Assembly (NCBI RefSeq): GCF_011682055.1
Contig: NZ_JAAQOM010000012.1
Coordinates: 124,001-188,000 of the forward strand
DNA length: 64,000 nucleotides
Source of the DNA: Telluria antibiotica
GTDB taxonomy: Bacteria; Pseudomonadota; Gammaproteobacteria; Burkholderiales; Burkholderiaceae_D
Direction of reading: 5' to 3'
Shown piece by piece: positions 16,170 through 25,900 of the stretch; position 1 is the first letter of the stretch; the number at the start of each line of letters is the position of its first letter. The notes under the pieces were generated by a model, which searched no databases, was not told where the DNA came from, and worked only from the letters and a program-made list of their open reading frames with translations. The position numbers and the translations under genes are program-made.

Positions 16170-17071
16170 GTCAGCTCGACTTCCAGGCCTTCGTACGCCA
16201 GCGCCACGGTGAGACCGCCCAACCGGTCCTGCCAGCGTGCCAGCGCCTCCCCGAACACGGCTTCCAGGCTGGCGTCGGAACGGGTGGGCTCGTGGTGGGT
16301 GCAGTACAGGCTGCGCACGCCCGTCTTCAGCGCCAGCGCGATCGCGGCGTCGAACGTGCCGTGGCCCCAGCCCTGCTTGGACGGGTATTCTTCCACCGTG
16401 TACGAGCAGTCGGCGACGAGCGCGTCGACGCCTTCCACCGCCAGCTCGATCTCCCGCTCGCGCCGCGCGATCTCGCGCTGCGCGGCCGCGTGCTCCGCGC
16501 TGCCGGGGGCGTGCGGGTTGAAGAACGGCTCGTGGTCGCCCGTGAAGAACAGTGCGCGGCCGCCGCATTCGACGCGGTAGCCGAAGTTGGTGACGGGGTG
16601 GTTCATCGTGACGTTGTGCACGACGATGTCGCCGACGGCATGCGGCACGCCGGCTGCCAGCGTGCGGTATTCGATCGTGGCGTTCATGCGTTCCTCGCTG
16701 ACGGGGAAGTAGCTGTCCTGCAGCTGCACGCCCATCACGTGCTCGATGCCGCGGCCCGTCGCGTCGTCGCGCGCGCCGTGCAGGCACACGCGCGTGCCGC
16801 TCACGAACAGCGGCGTGAACAGGGGCAGGCCGTGGATGTGGTCCCAGTGGCTGTGCGTGACGAAGATGTTGGCGTCCACTTCCGCGCCGTCTTGCGCGCG
16901 CCGGCGCATCAAGTCCTGGGCGAGCGCGTAGATGCCGGTGCCGGCGTCGAGCACGACGAGGGTGCCGTCGTCGCCGCGCACTTCGATGCACGTCGTGTTG
17001 CCGCCGTAGCGCACCGTCTGCGGCCCGGGGGACGGGATCGATCCGCGTACGCCCCAGAATCTGAATTTCAT
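16166..17071 (-). CDS. Metallo-beta-lactamase-fold hydrolase
   Basis: A 301-residue MBL-superfamily protein with metal-binding THSHWDHIHG and later FTGDHE, THHEPTRSD motifs. The N-terminus KFRFWGVRGSIPSPG is typical of a subfamily related to class II cyclic-nucleotide phosphodiesterases and PhnP-type phosphodiesterases, so a phosphodiesterase role is plausible but unproven. The start at 17071 is supported by AGGAG eight bases upstream. It overlaps the GAF-ATPase gene by four bases and is divergent from the HD-GYP/cyclase genes, a context of nucleotide second messengers. Confidence 0.85.
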   Translation of the reverse strand: MKFRFWGVRGSIPSPGPQTVRYGGNTTCIEVRGDDGTLVVLDAGTGIYALAQDLMRRRAQDGAEVDANIFVTHSHWDHIHGLPLFTPLFVSGTRVCLHGARDDATGRGIEHVMGVQLQDSYFPVSEERMNATIEYRTLAAGVPHAVGDIVVHNVTMNHPVTNFGYRVECGGRALFFTGDHEPFFNPHAPGSAEHAAAQREIARREREIELAVEGVDALVADCSYTVEEYPSKQGWGHGTFDAAIALALKTGVRSLYCTHHEPTRSDASLEAVFGEALARWQDRLGGLTVALAYEGLEVELT

Positions 17072-17295
17072 GACATCGCTCCTTGCTGCGCAGCCTCGTC
17101 GTCTGCGTTGTTCGCCCCGGTTGCGCCCGCACCGTTGCAATATATGTCAGATCATAGCGGCAATCTGTAACCGATTATCCGAATTTTGCATTTTCGCCGC
17201 AGCGTGTGTACAGCGCGGCGTAACACAGCTACACTGTTAAAAATTTCGGTCCGGAAATCCTTGTTTCTTTGCAAACATACCCGGACCCGCGGACA

Positions 17296-18924
17296 ATGAT
17301 CATGCAAGAGCTCACCCGGACCGACATCGTGGAGCGCCTCGACCTGCTCACGGAGGTCAGCGTCGCCCTGGGCGACGGCCACGACGACATCGACATCTTC
17401 CTCGACCGCATCCTCGAGGTCGCGAAGAGCATGACGAACGCCGACGGCGGCACGCTGTACCGGCCGAGCGCCGACGGGCGCAGCCTGTGCTTCCACATCT
17501 GGTTGAACGACACGCTGGGCATCCGCCAGGGCGGCACGAGCGGCAATCCGATCGACCTGCCGCCCATTCCACTGGTCGACGACGCCGGCGAGAAGAACCT
17601 CGCATCCGTCGCGGCCTATGCGGCCAACTTCCACCGGTCGGTGAACATCGCCGACGTGTATCGCGCGGACGTCTTCAATTTTTCCGGCATGCTGACGTTC
17701 GACGAGACGTTCGGCTACCGCTCGCAATCGAACCTGACGGTGCCGATGACGGACCACGAGGGGGAACTCGTCGGCGTGCTCCAGCTGATCAATGCGCGCG
17801 ACCGCGAGACGGGCGCCATCCGCACCTTCTCCGACACGGACCAGCGCTTCATCGAGGCGCTGGCGGCGCAGGCGGCCGTGGCCCTCACGAACCAGCAGCT
17901 CGTGGTGCAGATGGAGCGGCTGCTGGAAGCCCTCGTCAACCTGATCAACATCGGCATCGACGAGAAATCGCCGTACACGGGGCGCCATTGCCAGTTCGTG
18001 CCCGAGCTGACGATGCTGCTGGCGGAGGCCGTGCACGAGACCGAGCGCGGCCCGATGGCGGACTTCCGCATGACGGATGCCGACCGCCGCGAGCTGTGGC
18101 TGGCCGGGCTGCTGCACGATTGCGGCAAGATCACGACGCCCGTGCACGTCGTCGACAAGGCGACCAAGCTGGAGACGATCTTCGACCGCATCCACATGAT
18201 CGACACGCGCTTCGAGGTGCTGCTGCGCGACGCCGAGATCCGCGCGCTGCGGGCCCAGTGCGAAGAGGGCGCGGCCAGCGCGGCCATCGCCGCCGCGCTG
18301 GCCGCCGAACAGGCGCGCCTGCGCGCGGACCGCGAGTTCCTGCGCGGCGCGAACGTGGGCAGCGAAGGCATGTCGGAGGCCGACCAGGACCGCGTGCGCC
18401 GCATCGCCGCGTACCGCTGGACGGGGCCGGACGGCGTGCAAGCCGATTTCCTCGACGAGGACGAGGTGCGCAACCTGACGGTGCGCTTCGGTACGCTCAA
18501 CGACGACGAACGCAAGATCATCAACAACCACATCGTCGTGACGATCCGCATGCTCGAATCGCTGCCGTGGCCGAAACACCTGAAGAACATCCCCGAATAT
18601 GCGGGCGGCCACCACGAGCGCATGGACGGCAAGGGTTATCCGCGCGGCCTCACGCGCGAGCAGATGTCCGTGCAGGCGCGCGTGATGGCCATCGCCGACA
18701 TTTTCGAGGCGCTGACGGCGCGCGACCGCCCGTACAAGAAAGGCAAGACGCTGTCGGAGTCGCTGCACATCCTCGGCAAGTTCGCCCTCAACGGCCACAT
18801 CGACCCCGACCTGTTCGACATCTTCGTGCGCCAGAAGGTCTACCTGAAGTTCGCCCGCAAGAACCTCGATCCATCGCAGATCGACGCCGTCGACGAGGCG
18901 GCGATCCCGGGCTACCGGCCGTAA
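17296..18924 (+). CDS. GAF-HD-GYP domain protein (putative c-di-GMP phosphodiesterase)
   Basis: A 542-residue cytoplasmic protein. The GAF domain (about 15-205) shares a NIADVY segment and the VGVLQLINARD motif with the GAF domain of the divergent ATPase. The HD-GYP domain (about 215-520) has HDCGK (His274-Asp275), HHERMDGKGYPRGL (from about 439) and IADIFEALTARDRPYK. HD-GYP proteins hydrolyse c-di-GMP. An unusual insert of about 100 residues (Ala/Glu/Arg-rich, 310-400) separates the first HD residues from the GYP part. ATG 17296 or 17302 may be used. It lies 3 bp before the cyclase gene, so the two are co-transcribed. Confidence 0.88.
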   Translation: MIMQELTRTDIVERLDLLTEVSVALGDGHDDIDIFLDRILEVAKSMTNADGGTLYRPSADGRSLCFHIWLNDTLGIRQGGTSGNPIDLPPIPLVDDAGEKNLASVAAYAANFHRSVNIADVYRADVFNFSGMLTFDETFGYRSQSNLTVPMTDHEGELVGVLQLINARDRETGAIRTFSDTDQRFIEALAAQAAVALTNQQLVVQMERLLEALVNLINIGIDEKSPYTGRHCQFVPELTMLLAEAVHETERGPMADFRMTDADRRELWLAGLLHDCGKITTPVHVVDKATKLETIFDRIHMIDTRFEVLLRDAEIRALRAQCEEGAASAAIAAALAAEQARLRADREFLRGANVGSEGMSEADQDRVRRIAAYRWTGPDGVQADFLDEDEVRNLTVRFGTLNDDERKIINNHIVVTIRMLESLPWPKHLKNIPEYAGGHHERMDGKGYPRGLTREQMSVQARVMAIADIFEALTARDRPYKKGKTLSESLHILGKFALNGHIDPDLFDIFVRQKVYLKFARKNLDPSQIDAVDEAAIPGYRP

Positions 18925-18927
18925 CGC

Positions 18928-21183
18928 ATGGGCCGCTTGCACAAGGCACGGAGCCGCTACGGCGCGCGCTGGGCGCTGGGCCTCGTGCTCACGCTCGCCG
19001 CGGCCCTGTACACGAACGGCACGTGGCACAGCCACGCCATCGAGCGCCAGGACACCCTCGTCGCCGACTTGCGCATGCGCCTGGAAGGGCCGGCGCCCGA
19101 TCGGCGCATCGTCATCGTCGATATCGACCCGAAGAGCCTTGCCGCCGTCGGGCGCTTCCCGTGGAGCCGCGACGTGATGGCGCATCTCGTCGACCAGCTC
19201 GCGGGCCGCTACGGCGTGCGCGCGATCGGCTTCGACGTGTCGTTCCCCGAGCCGGACACGAGTTCCGGCTACGCCGTGCTGGAACGGCTCGCGCGCCGCG
19301 AACTCCACGACGTGCCGGAGATGGCAGCGAAGCTGGCGGCGCTGCGCCCGGAACTCGACTACGACGGCCGCTTCGCGCAGGCGCTGGCCGGGCGGCCCGT
19401 CGTGTTGGGCTATAACGTATCGCCGATCCTGGCCAAGGGCGTGCTGCCGCCACCCGCGTTCACCGTCGCCGACCTGGGCGGGCGCCAGCTCGACGCCTAC
19501 CGCGCGCCCGGTTACGAAGCGAACATCGCGCGACTGCAGGCCGCGGCACGCGGCGCCGGCAGCTTCACCGTCGCGCCGGACGCGGACGGCGTCGTGCGCA
19601 CCGTGCCGCTGCTGCAGCGGATCGGCACCGGCTACTATCCGTCGCTGGGCCTCGCGACGGCGGCCGTCTACCTGGGCGCGACCGCGATCCGTCCGGACTT
19701 CGGCGACGAAGCCGTCTCCGGCCAGGCTGGCGCCGCTGGCGCCGATGCCATCGTCCTCACGTCGCCGCAAGGGCGCCGCGCGATCCCCGTCGGCGACGGC
19801 CTGACGACGGTCGTGCAGTTCCGCGGCCCGGGCGGCCCGCAGGGCGGGACGTTCCGCTACGTGGCGGCCGTCGACGTGCTGCAGGGCAGGGTGCCCGCGC
19901 CCGTGCTGAAGGATGCCATCGTCCTCGTCGGCACGACGGCGCCCGGCCTGCAGGACCTGCGCTCGACGCCCGTCAACGGCGACTATCCGGGCGTGGAAGT
20001 GCACGCCAACGTGATCAAGTCGATCCTGGACGGGCGCTTCAAGTCGCGCCCGGACTACGCGACGGCGATCGAATTCTTCCAGGTGCTCGTCGCCGGCACG
20101 CTGCTCGCGCTGCTGCTGCCGGCGCTGGCGCCGCTGCCCGCCGTGCTGGCGTCCGGCGCCGTGTTCGCGGCCGTCGTCGGCTTCAACGGCTTCCTGTACC
20201 GCGAGATGGACTGGGCGGTCGACATGGTCATCTGCCTGCTGCTCGTCGCGCTGCTGTTCGTCGTGAACGTCGCGTGGGGCTATCTGTTCGAGTACCGCAA
20301 GGGCCGCGCGCTCGTGTCGCGCTTCGGCGAATACGTGGCGCCGGAACTGGTCGCGCAGATGGCCGAGAATCCGCAAGCCTACACGATGGAAGGCGAGAGC
20401 CGCGAGCTGTCCGTCATGTTCGTCGACGTGCGCGGCTTCACGACGATCTCGGAAGGCCTCGCGCCGAAGGCGCTGCGCGAGTACATCAACCGCTATCTGA
20501 CGGCGATGTCGGAAGACATCCGCGCCAGCCACCAGGGCACGCTCGACAAGTACATCGGCGACGCCGTGATGGCGTTCTGGGGCGCGCCCGTTGCGTTTGC
20601 CGACCACGCCAGCCGCGCCGTCGCGACCGCGTTGCTGATGCAGGCCAGCGCCGCCCGGCTGGACGCCGAGTTCCGCCAGCGCGGCTGGCCGCCGCTCGCC
20701 ATCGGCATCGGCGTCAATTCCGGCCTGATGCACGTGGGCGACATGGGGTCCGCGATCCGCCGCGCGTACACGGTGATGGGCGATGCCGTGAACCTCGCGT
20801 CGCGCCTGGAAGGCATCACGAAGGTGTATGGCGTCGGCGTCGTTGTGGGCGAAGCGACGCGGCTGGCGGCGCCGGATTTCGTCTACCGCGAGCTGGACCT
20901 CGTGCGCGTGAAGGGCAAGCACGCGCCGGTCGCCATCTACGAACCGCTGGGCCGGCCGGCCGACCTGGACGCCGCCGTGCTGGCGGAACTGGCCGCATGG
21001 GACGCGGCGCTGGCCCGCGTGCGTGCGCAGGACTGGGATGGCGCGGAACACGCCGTCGCCGCGCTGCGGGCGGCGCATCCCCGGCGGGCCCTGTACCTGC
21101 TCTACCTCGAGCGCATCGCGCGCTGGCGCGACGCCCCGCCCGGCGCCGGCTGGGACGGGGTGACGACGTTCGAGACGAAGTGA
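18928..21183 (+). CDS. CHASE2-domain adenylate/guanylate cyclase
   Basis: A 751-residue membrane protein. One N-terminal helix (about 13-30), an extracytoplasmic CHASE2 sensor domain (about 40-390, with RRIVIVDIDPKSLAAVG and GFDVSFPEPD), three further membrane helices (about 395-455) and a class III cyclase domain (about 490-690) are seen. Metal-binding Asp500 (FVDVRGFT) and Asp545 (YIGDAVMAFWGAP), and Lys541 (LDKY) favouring adenine, indicate an active adenylate cyclase. It follows the HD-GYP gene after 3 bp and precedes the two-partner secretion genes by 169 bp. Confidence 0.9.
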   Translation: MGRLHKARSRYGARWALGLVLTLAAALYTNGTWHSHAIERQDTLVADLRMRLEGPAPDRRIVIVDIDPKSLAAVGRFPWSRDVMAHLVDQLAGRYGVRAIGFDVSFPEPDTSSGYAVLERLARRELHDVPEMAAKLAALRPELDYDGRFAQALAGRPVVLGYNVSPILAKGVLPPPAFTVADLGGRQLDAYRAPGYEANIARLQAAARGAGSFTVAPDADGVVRTVPLLQRIGTGYYPSLGLATAAVYLGATAIRPDFGDEAVSGQAGAAGADAIVLTSPQGRRAIPVGDGLTTVVQFRGPGGPQGGTFRYVAAVDVLQGRVPAPVLKDAIVLVGTTAPGLQDLRSTPVNGDYPGVEVHANVIKSILDGRFKSRPDYATAIEFFQVLVAGTLLALLLPALAPLPAVLASGAVFAAVVGFNGFLYREMDWAVDMVICLLLVALLFVVNVAWGYLFEYRKGRALVSRFGEYVAPELVAQMAENPQAYTMEGESRELSVMFVDVRGFTTISEGLAPKALREYINRYLTAMSEDIRASHQGTLDKYIGDAVMAFWGAPVAFADHASRAVATALLMQASAARLDAEFRQRGWPPLAIGIGVNSGLMHVGDMGSAIRRAYTVMGDAVNLASRLEGITKVYGVGVVVGEATRLAAPDFVYRELDLVRVKGKHAPVAIYEPLGRPADLDAAVLAELAAWDAALARVRAQDWDGAEHAVAALRAAHPRRALYLLYLERIARWRDAPPGAGWDGVTTFETK

Positions 21184-21352
21184 CGCTGTGTCGGGCGCAC
21201 AACGTCCCATTGTCGGGGTATTAACGATGCTGTCGGGAAGGCGTCGAGTACGTAACAATTTTTCTGTGAGGCAATGAAAATTGGGTACACTCGCGGAAAT
21301 GCGTCATGCCGCACGCCCTGGCTTCCTTGGGCAGAACAATAACGAATTCGTC

Positions 21353-22957
21353 ATGCAAAACACGAGATTACCCTTCGCACGCCTGGCACGCCTGGCACGC
21401 CTGGTCGCGGGCGCCGCGCTGGCCGCCGCCGCCGGCGCCGCCTGGGCCGACGATCCGATCCGGTTCGAGATCAGCCGCTTCGACGTGAGCGGCAACACGG
21501 TGCTGCCGGCCGCCGACGTGCAGGCCGCCGTCGCGCCGTACACGGGCGCCGGACGCGATTTCGGCGACGTCCAGCGCGCGCTGGAAGCCCTCGAGGCGCT
21601 CTACCGCGCGCGCGGCTACGACATGGTCACCGTGCAGTTGCCGGAACAGGAATTGAACGGCGGCGCCGTGCGCCTGAACGTCGTGCAGACGACCGTGCGC
21701 CAGGTCGAGGTGACGGGCAACCGCTGGTTCTCCGAAGCGAACGTGCGCGCCAGCCTGCCGACGATCGTTCCCGGCGCCACGCCGAACCTGGCGGCCGTGT
21801 CGCGCAACCTCAAGCTCGTCAACGAGAACCCCGCCAAGAAGATCAAGCTGACGCTGGCCGGCGCGGAAGGCGAGGGCGGCCAGGAAGCCGTCGATGCGCG
21901 GGTCCAGGTCACGGACGAGCGGCCGTGGAAGGTCATGCTCAACGTCGACAACACGGGCACCGAGTCCACCGGCAAGACCCACGCAGGCGTGCTGCTGCAG
22001 CATGCCGACCTGTGGGGCCGCGACCACGTGGGCACCTTGCAGTACACGACGACGGCCGAGCGCCCGGACCGCGTGGCCGTGTGGGCCGCCGGCTACCACG
22101 TCCCGCTATACGCCCTGGGCGATTCGCTCGACCTGTTCGCGAGCTATTCCGACGTCGATTCGGGCGCCATCAACGCGGGCCTGTTCAACCTCGCCGTGAG
22201 CGGCAAGGGCACGGTCTATGGCGCGCGCTACAACCAGGTGCTCGCGAAGCGGGGCAACCTGGAGGGCCGGCTGGTGTACGGCATCGACGTCAAGGCCTAC
22301 CGCAACAGCGTCATGTTCGGCACCCAGGACTTCGGCAACGACGTCACCGTGCGCCCCGTGAGCATCGGCTACGCGGGCACCCGGGCGACGGCGGACGGCC
22401 AGGCCGACTTTACTGTCGCGCTGCTGCAGAACGTGGCGGGCGGCTCGCGCGGCGGTGCCGCGGACTTCGCGGCCGTGCGCAGCGGCGCAAAGGCCGGCTA
22501 CCGCATGGTGCGCTTCGCGGCGTCGTTCGCGAACCTGCTTCCGGGCGACTGGCAGACGCGCGTCCTGCTGAACGGCCAGTGGACGCACGACGCGCTCGTG
22601 CCGGGCGAGCAGTTCGGCGCGGGCGGCGCGACGACCGTGCGCGGCTTCGGCGAACGCGACCTCGCGACGGACACGGGCGTCGTGGCGAACGTGGAACTGT
22701 ACACGCCCGACCTGTGCGGCCGCGCGGGCTGGCAATGCCGCCTGCTCGGCTTCTACGACACCGCGTGGGGCGAGCGCAACCACGCACTGCCGGGCGAGCT
22801 GCACCACGCCGCGATCTCCAGCACGGGCCTGGGCCTGCGCTTCGCGCTGGGCGGCTCGGCCAGCGTACAGCTCGACTACGGCCACGGCATGCACGCGGGC
22901 GACGTGAACGCGACCAGCAGGAACAAGCTCCACGTGCGCGTGGCGCTGGCGTATTGA
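21353..22957 (+). CDS. Two-partner secretion outer-membrane transporter (FhaC/ShlB family)
   Basis: A 534-residue TpsB pore that exports the FHA-like protein encoded next. A signal peptide (1-32, ending AAWADD) is followed by two POTRA domains (about 36-190; ISRFDVSGNTVLPAADV and VRQVEVTGNRWFSEANV) and a 16-strand barrel. The conserved L6 loop motif appears as TTVRGFGERDLATDTG. The start at ATG 21353 gives a normal signal peptide that contains a 9-bp triplicated repeat (RLARLARL). It ends 10 bp before the exoprotein gene. Confidence 0.92.
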   Translation: MQNTRLPFARLARLARLVAGAALAAAAGAAWADDPIRFEISRFDVSGNTVLPAADVQAAVAPYTGAGRDFGDVQRALEALEALYRARGYDMVTVQLPEQELNGGAVRLNVVQTTVRQVEVTGNRWFSEANVRASLPTIVPGATPNLAAVSRNLKLVNENPAKKIKLTLAGAEGEGGQEAVDARVQVTDERPWKVMLNVDNTGTESTGKTHAGVLLQHADLWGRDHVGTLQYTTTAERPDRVAVWAAGYHVPLYALGDSLDLFASYSDVDSGAINAGLFNLAVSGKGTVYGARYNQVLAKRGNLEGRLVYGIDVKAYRNSVMFGTQDFGNDVTVRPVSIGYAGTRATADGQADFTVALLQNVAGGSRGGAADFAAVRSGAKAGYRMVRFAASFANLLPGDWQTRVLLNGQWTHDALVPGEQFGAGGATTVRGFGERDLATDTGVVANVELYTPDLCGRAGWQCRLLGFYDTAWGERNHALPGELHHAAISSTGLGLRFALGGSASVQLDYGHGMHAGDVNATSRNKLHVRVALAY

Positions 22958-22967
22958 GGACGACTCC

Positions 22968-25900
22968 ATGATTTCATCGACACTCGTTTCGACCCGGCGC
23001 CGCCTCGGCGCGCTGCTGGTGGCGGCATGCTGGTGCGGCGCGGCCGGCGCCGCACCCACGTTGCCCAAGGTGGCGGCGGGCCAGGCGACCTTTTCGCAGC
23101 AGGGCACCGTGTTCACGATCACGAACACGCCGGGCACCATCATCAACTGGCAGACCTTTTCGATCGACGCCGGCGAGACCACCCAGTTCATCCAGCAGAG
23201 CGCCGACAGCGCGGTGCTGAACCGCGTGCTGGGCCAGGACCCGACGAAAATCCTCGGTGCGCTGCAAAGCAACGGCAAGGTCTTCCTGATCAATCCGAAC
23301 GGCATCCTGTTCGGGCAGGGATCGCGCGTGGACGTGAACGGCCTCGTGGCGTCGTCGCTGAACATCACCGACGCCGATTTCATCGCCGGGAACAAGACCT
23401 TCCAGGCCGGCGCTGGCGCGATCGCCGGCACCGTGCGCAACGAAGGCTCGATCACGACGCCGAAGGGCGGCCAGGTCTTCCTGATCGCGCCGGACGTGGA
23501 AAACGCGGGTGTCATCACGACGCCGAAGGGCGACGTGGTCCTCGCGGCCGGCAACAGCGTGCAGCTCGTGGACTCGTCCGACCCCGACCTGCGGGTCGAG
23601 ATATCGGCTCCAGGGAACCAGGCGCTGAACCTGGGCCAGGTGATCGCCCAGGGCGGCCGCATCGGCATCTACGGGGCCCTCGTCAACCAGCGCGGCACCG
23701 CGAACGCGGACAGCGCCGCGATGGGCGAAAACGGCCGCATCGTGCTGAAGGCCAGCGGTGCCGTCACGCTCGATGCCGCCAGCGTCACCAGCGCCGGCGG
23801 CGGCAATACGGCGGATGGCGGCACGGTCAAGGTGCTGGGCGAACAGGTGGCCGTCGTCAAGGGCGCGGGCATCGACGCCAGCGGCCGCAATGGCGGCACG
23901 GTGCTCGTCGGCGACGATGGCCAGCCCGACGGCAAGCATGCGCAGACCACGAACGTCGAATCCGGCTCCTCCATCCATGCCGACGGCAACGCCGGCAACG
24001 GCGGCAAGGTGGCACTGGCGGCCGACAGCGACACGAAGGCCCACGGCACGGTGTCCGCACGCGGCACCGCCCAGGGCGGCAAGGTGAACACGTCGGGCTA
24101 CGCAGTCGACGTCGACGGTATCGCGGTCGACGCGTCCGGCGACAAAGGCAGGAACGGCACGTGGCAGCTCGCGCCGTACGACATCGAAGTCGTCGCGGGC
24201 GGCACGGCCGGCGCGGGCGACGTCGTCGCGGGCGCGCAGTCCGCAATGGGGAGTGTCACGCGCGTGGCACCTGGCACGCTGACGGCGGCCGGCACGGACG
24301 TCCTGTTGCAGGCGCAGCACGACCTCACTGTCACGGACGCGCTGGACGCGGCGGGCAGCGTGCGTGCGCAAGCGGGCAACAACATCTACGTCAATGCGCA
24401 GGTGAGCGCCGGCGGCGACCTCGATTTCCGCGCAGGGAATGCGTTCCTGCTCGGCGCCGGCGGCACCCTCAAGACGGGCAACCACATCGGCATCGGCGCG
24501 AACCAGATCACCCTGGCGGGCAATATCGTGGGCAACGGCCAGCTGCCGACGCTGTCGCTGCTGTCGGCCGACCCGTACCGCGCGATCAGCATCGGCACGG
24601 ACAAGGACAGCGCCGGCACCCTCGTGCTCGACGCGGACGCGCTGCAGCGCCTGAGCAAGAACCTCGCCACGATCCAGGTGGGCGACGGCGGCCACCAGGC
24701 TGCCGTGACGGTCGACGGCGCGCTGAACGCCGCGTCGGACGTCGTGCTGGCGAATGCCGGCGACATCCGCGTGCGCGCCCCGGTGGACCTGTCCGCGAGC
24801 GCGGCCAGCCAGTTCACCATCAACCAATATGCCGTCGGCGGCATCGTCGACGTCGAAGCGGCGCTGACGGCATCGAAGTCCATTCTGCTGCAGGGCGACC
24901 GCCTGACGGTGGCCGCGGCCGTGACGGCGCCCGCCGTGGGCCTGATGCCGAACAGCCAGGCCGCGCACGTGAGCCTCGGCGGCGGTGACGGTTTCGTGCT
25001 CGACCAGGCCGCACTGGGTTACGTCAAGGCGACGGATTTCACCGTCGGCGGCCTGGCGCAAAGCACGGGCGGCATCGACGTCGTCGGCCCCATCGCGCTC
25101 GCGGGCGCGGGCACGTCCATGGTTTTCCGGCTCGACGCGGGCGCCGGCGTATTGAACGTGAAGGCGCCGCTGACCACGTCCGGCACGCTGGCGCTCGGGT
25201 CCACGGCGGGCATCTACGAGACGGGTGACGGCGCCGTCGGCGCGAACGCCCTCGTGGTGCGCGGCGGCCAGGTCGTCCTCACGGGCGCCAACAAGATCGG
25301 TATGCTCGCGGGCACCACGGACGCCGACCTGTTCCACGTGACGACGGCGGGCGACCTCCGCTTCGGCACGGTCGACGGCCTGTCCGGCGTCGTCGCGCCC
25401 AACGCCAGCATGCAATTCGTCAGCGGTGGCGCCGTGACGTTCGACGCGGGCCTTGGCGGTGCCGTCGCCACAGTGGATGCGGCCGGTATCTACGGCAATG
25501 GCCTGCTGCGCGTGGGCACGTTGTCGCTGACGTCCAGCGCCGGCATCGGCACGGCGGACAATCCGCTCAAGACGCAAGCCGGCACGCTGCTGGCGTATAA
25601 CCAGGGCGCGGGCGGCCAGCCGATCAACGTCGCCAACATGGGGCCCCTGACGGTCGTGCGCGCCGTGCAGGATGGCGCCGGCAACACGGGTGCCATTTCG
25701 ATCGACAGCATCGGCGGCATGACGGTGCCCGTGTACGAGAGCGGCGACGCCGTGAAGGCCGCCAGCGGCGAAGTGCGCACGGCGAGCGGCGACATCAGCC
25801 TGACGACCCACAGCCCCCTCACCATCAACGGCCGCGTGACGACGACGAGCGGCAACGTGCGCCTGCTCGCGGACAATGGAGGCGCATTGACGATCACGCC

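Noticed and set aside
17072..17132. Extension of the GAF-ATPase reading frame through the whole MBL gene
   Set aside because: The frame is open by chance; the ATPase family start and the ATGA junction place its ATG at 16169, and the extension is low-complexity shadow of the MBL gene.
17152..21258. Very long open frame on the minus strand (1368 codons) opposite the HD-GYP and cyclase genes
   Set aside because: It is the antisense shadow expected in high-GC DNA; its translation is Arg/His/Asp/Val-rich with no domain, while the plus strand carries complete catalytic motifs.
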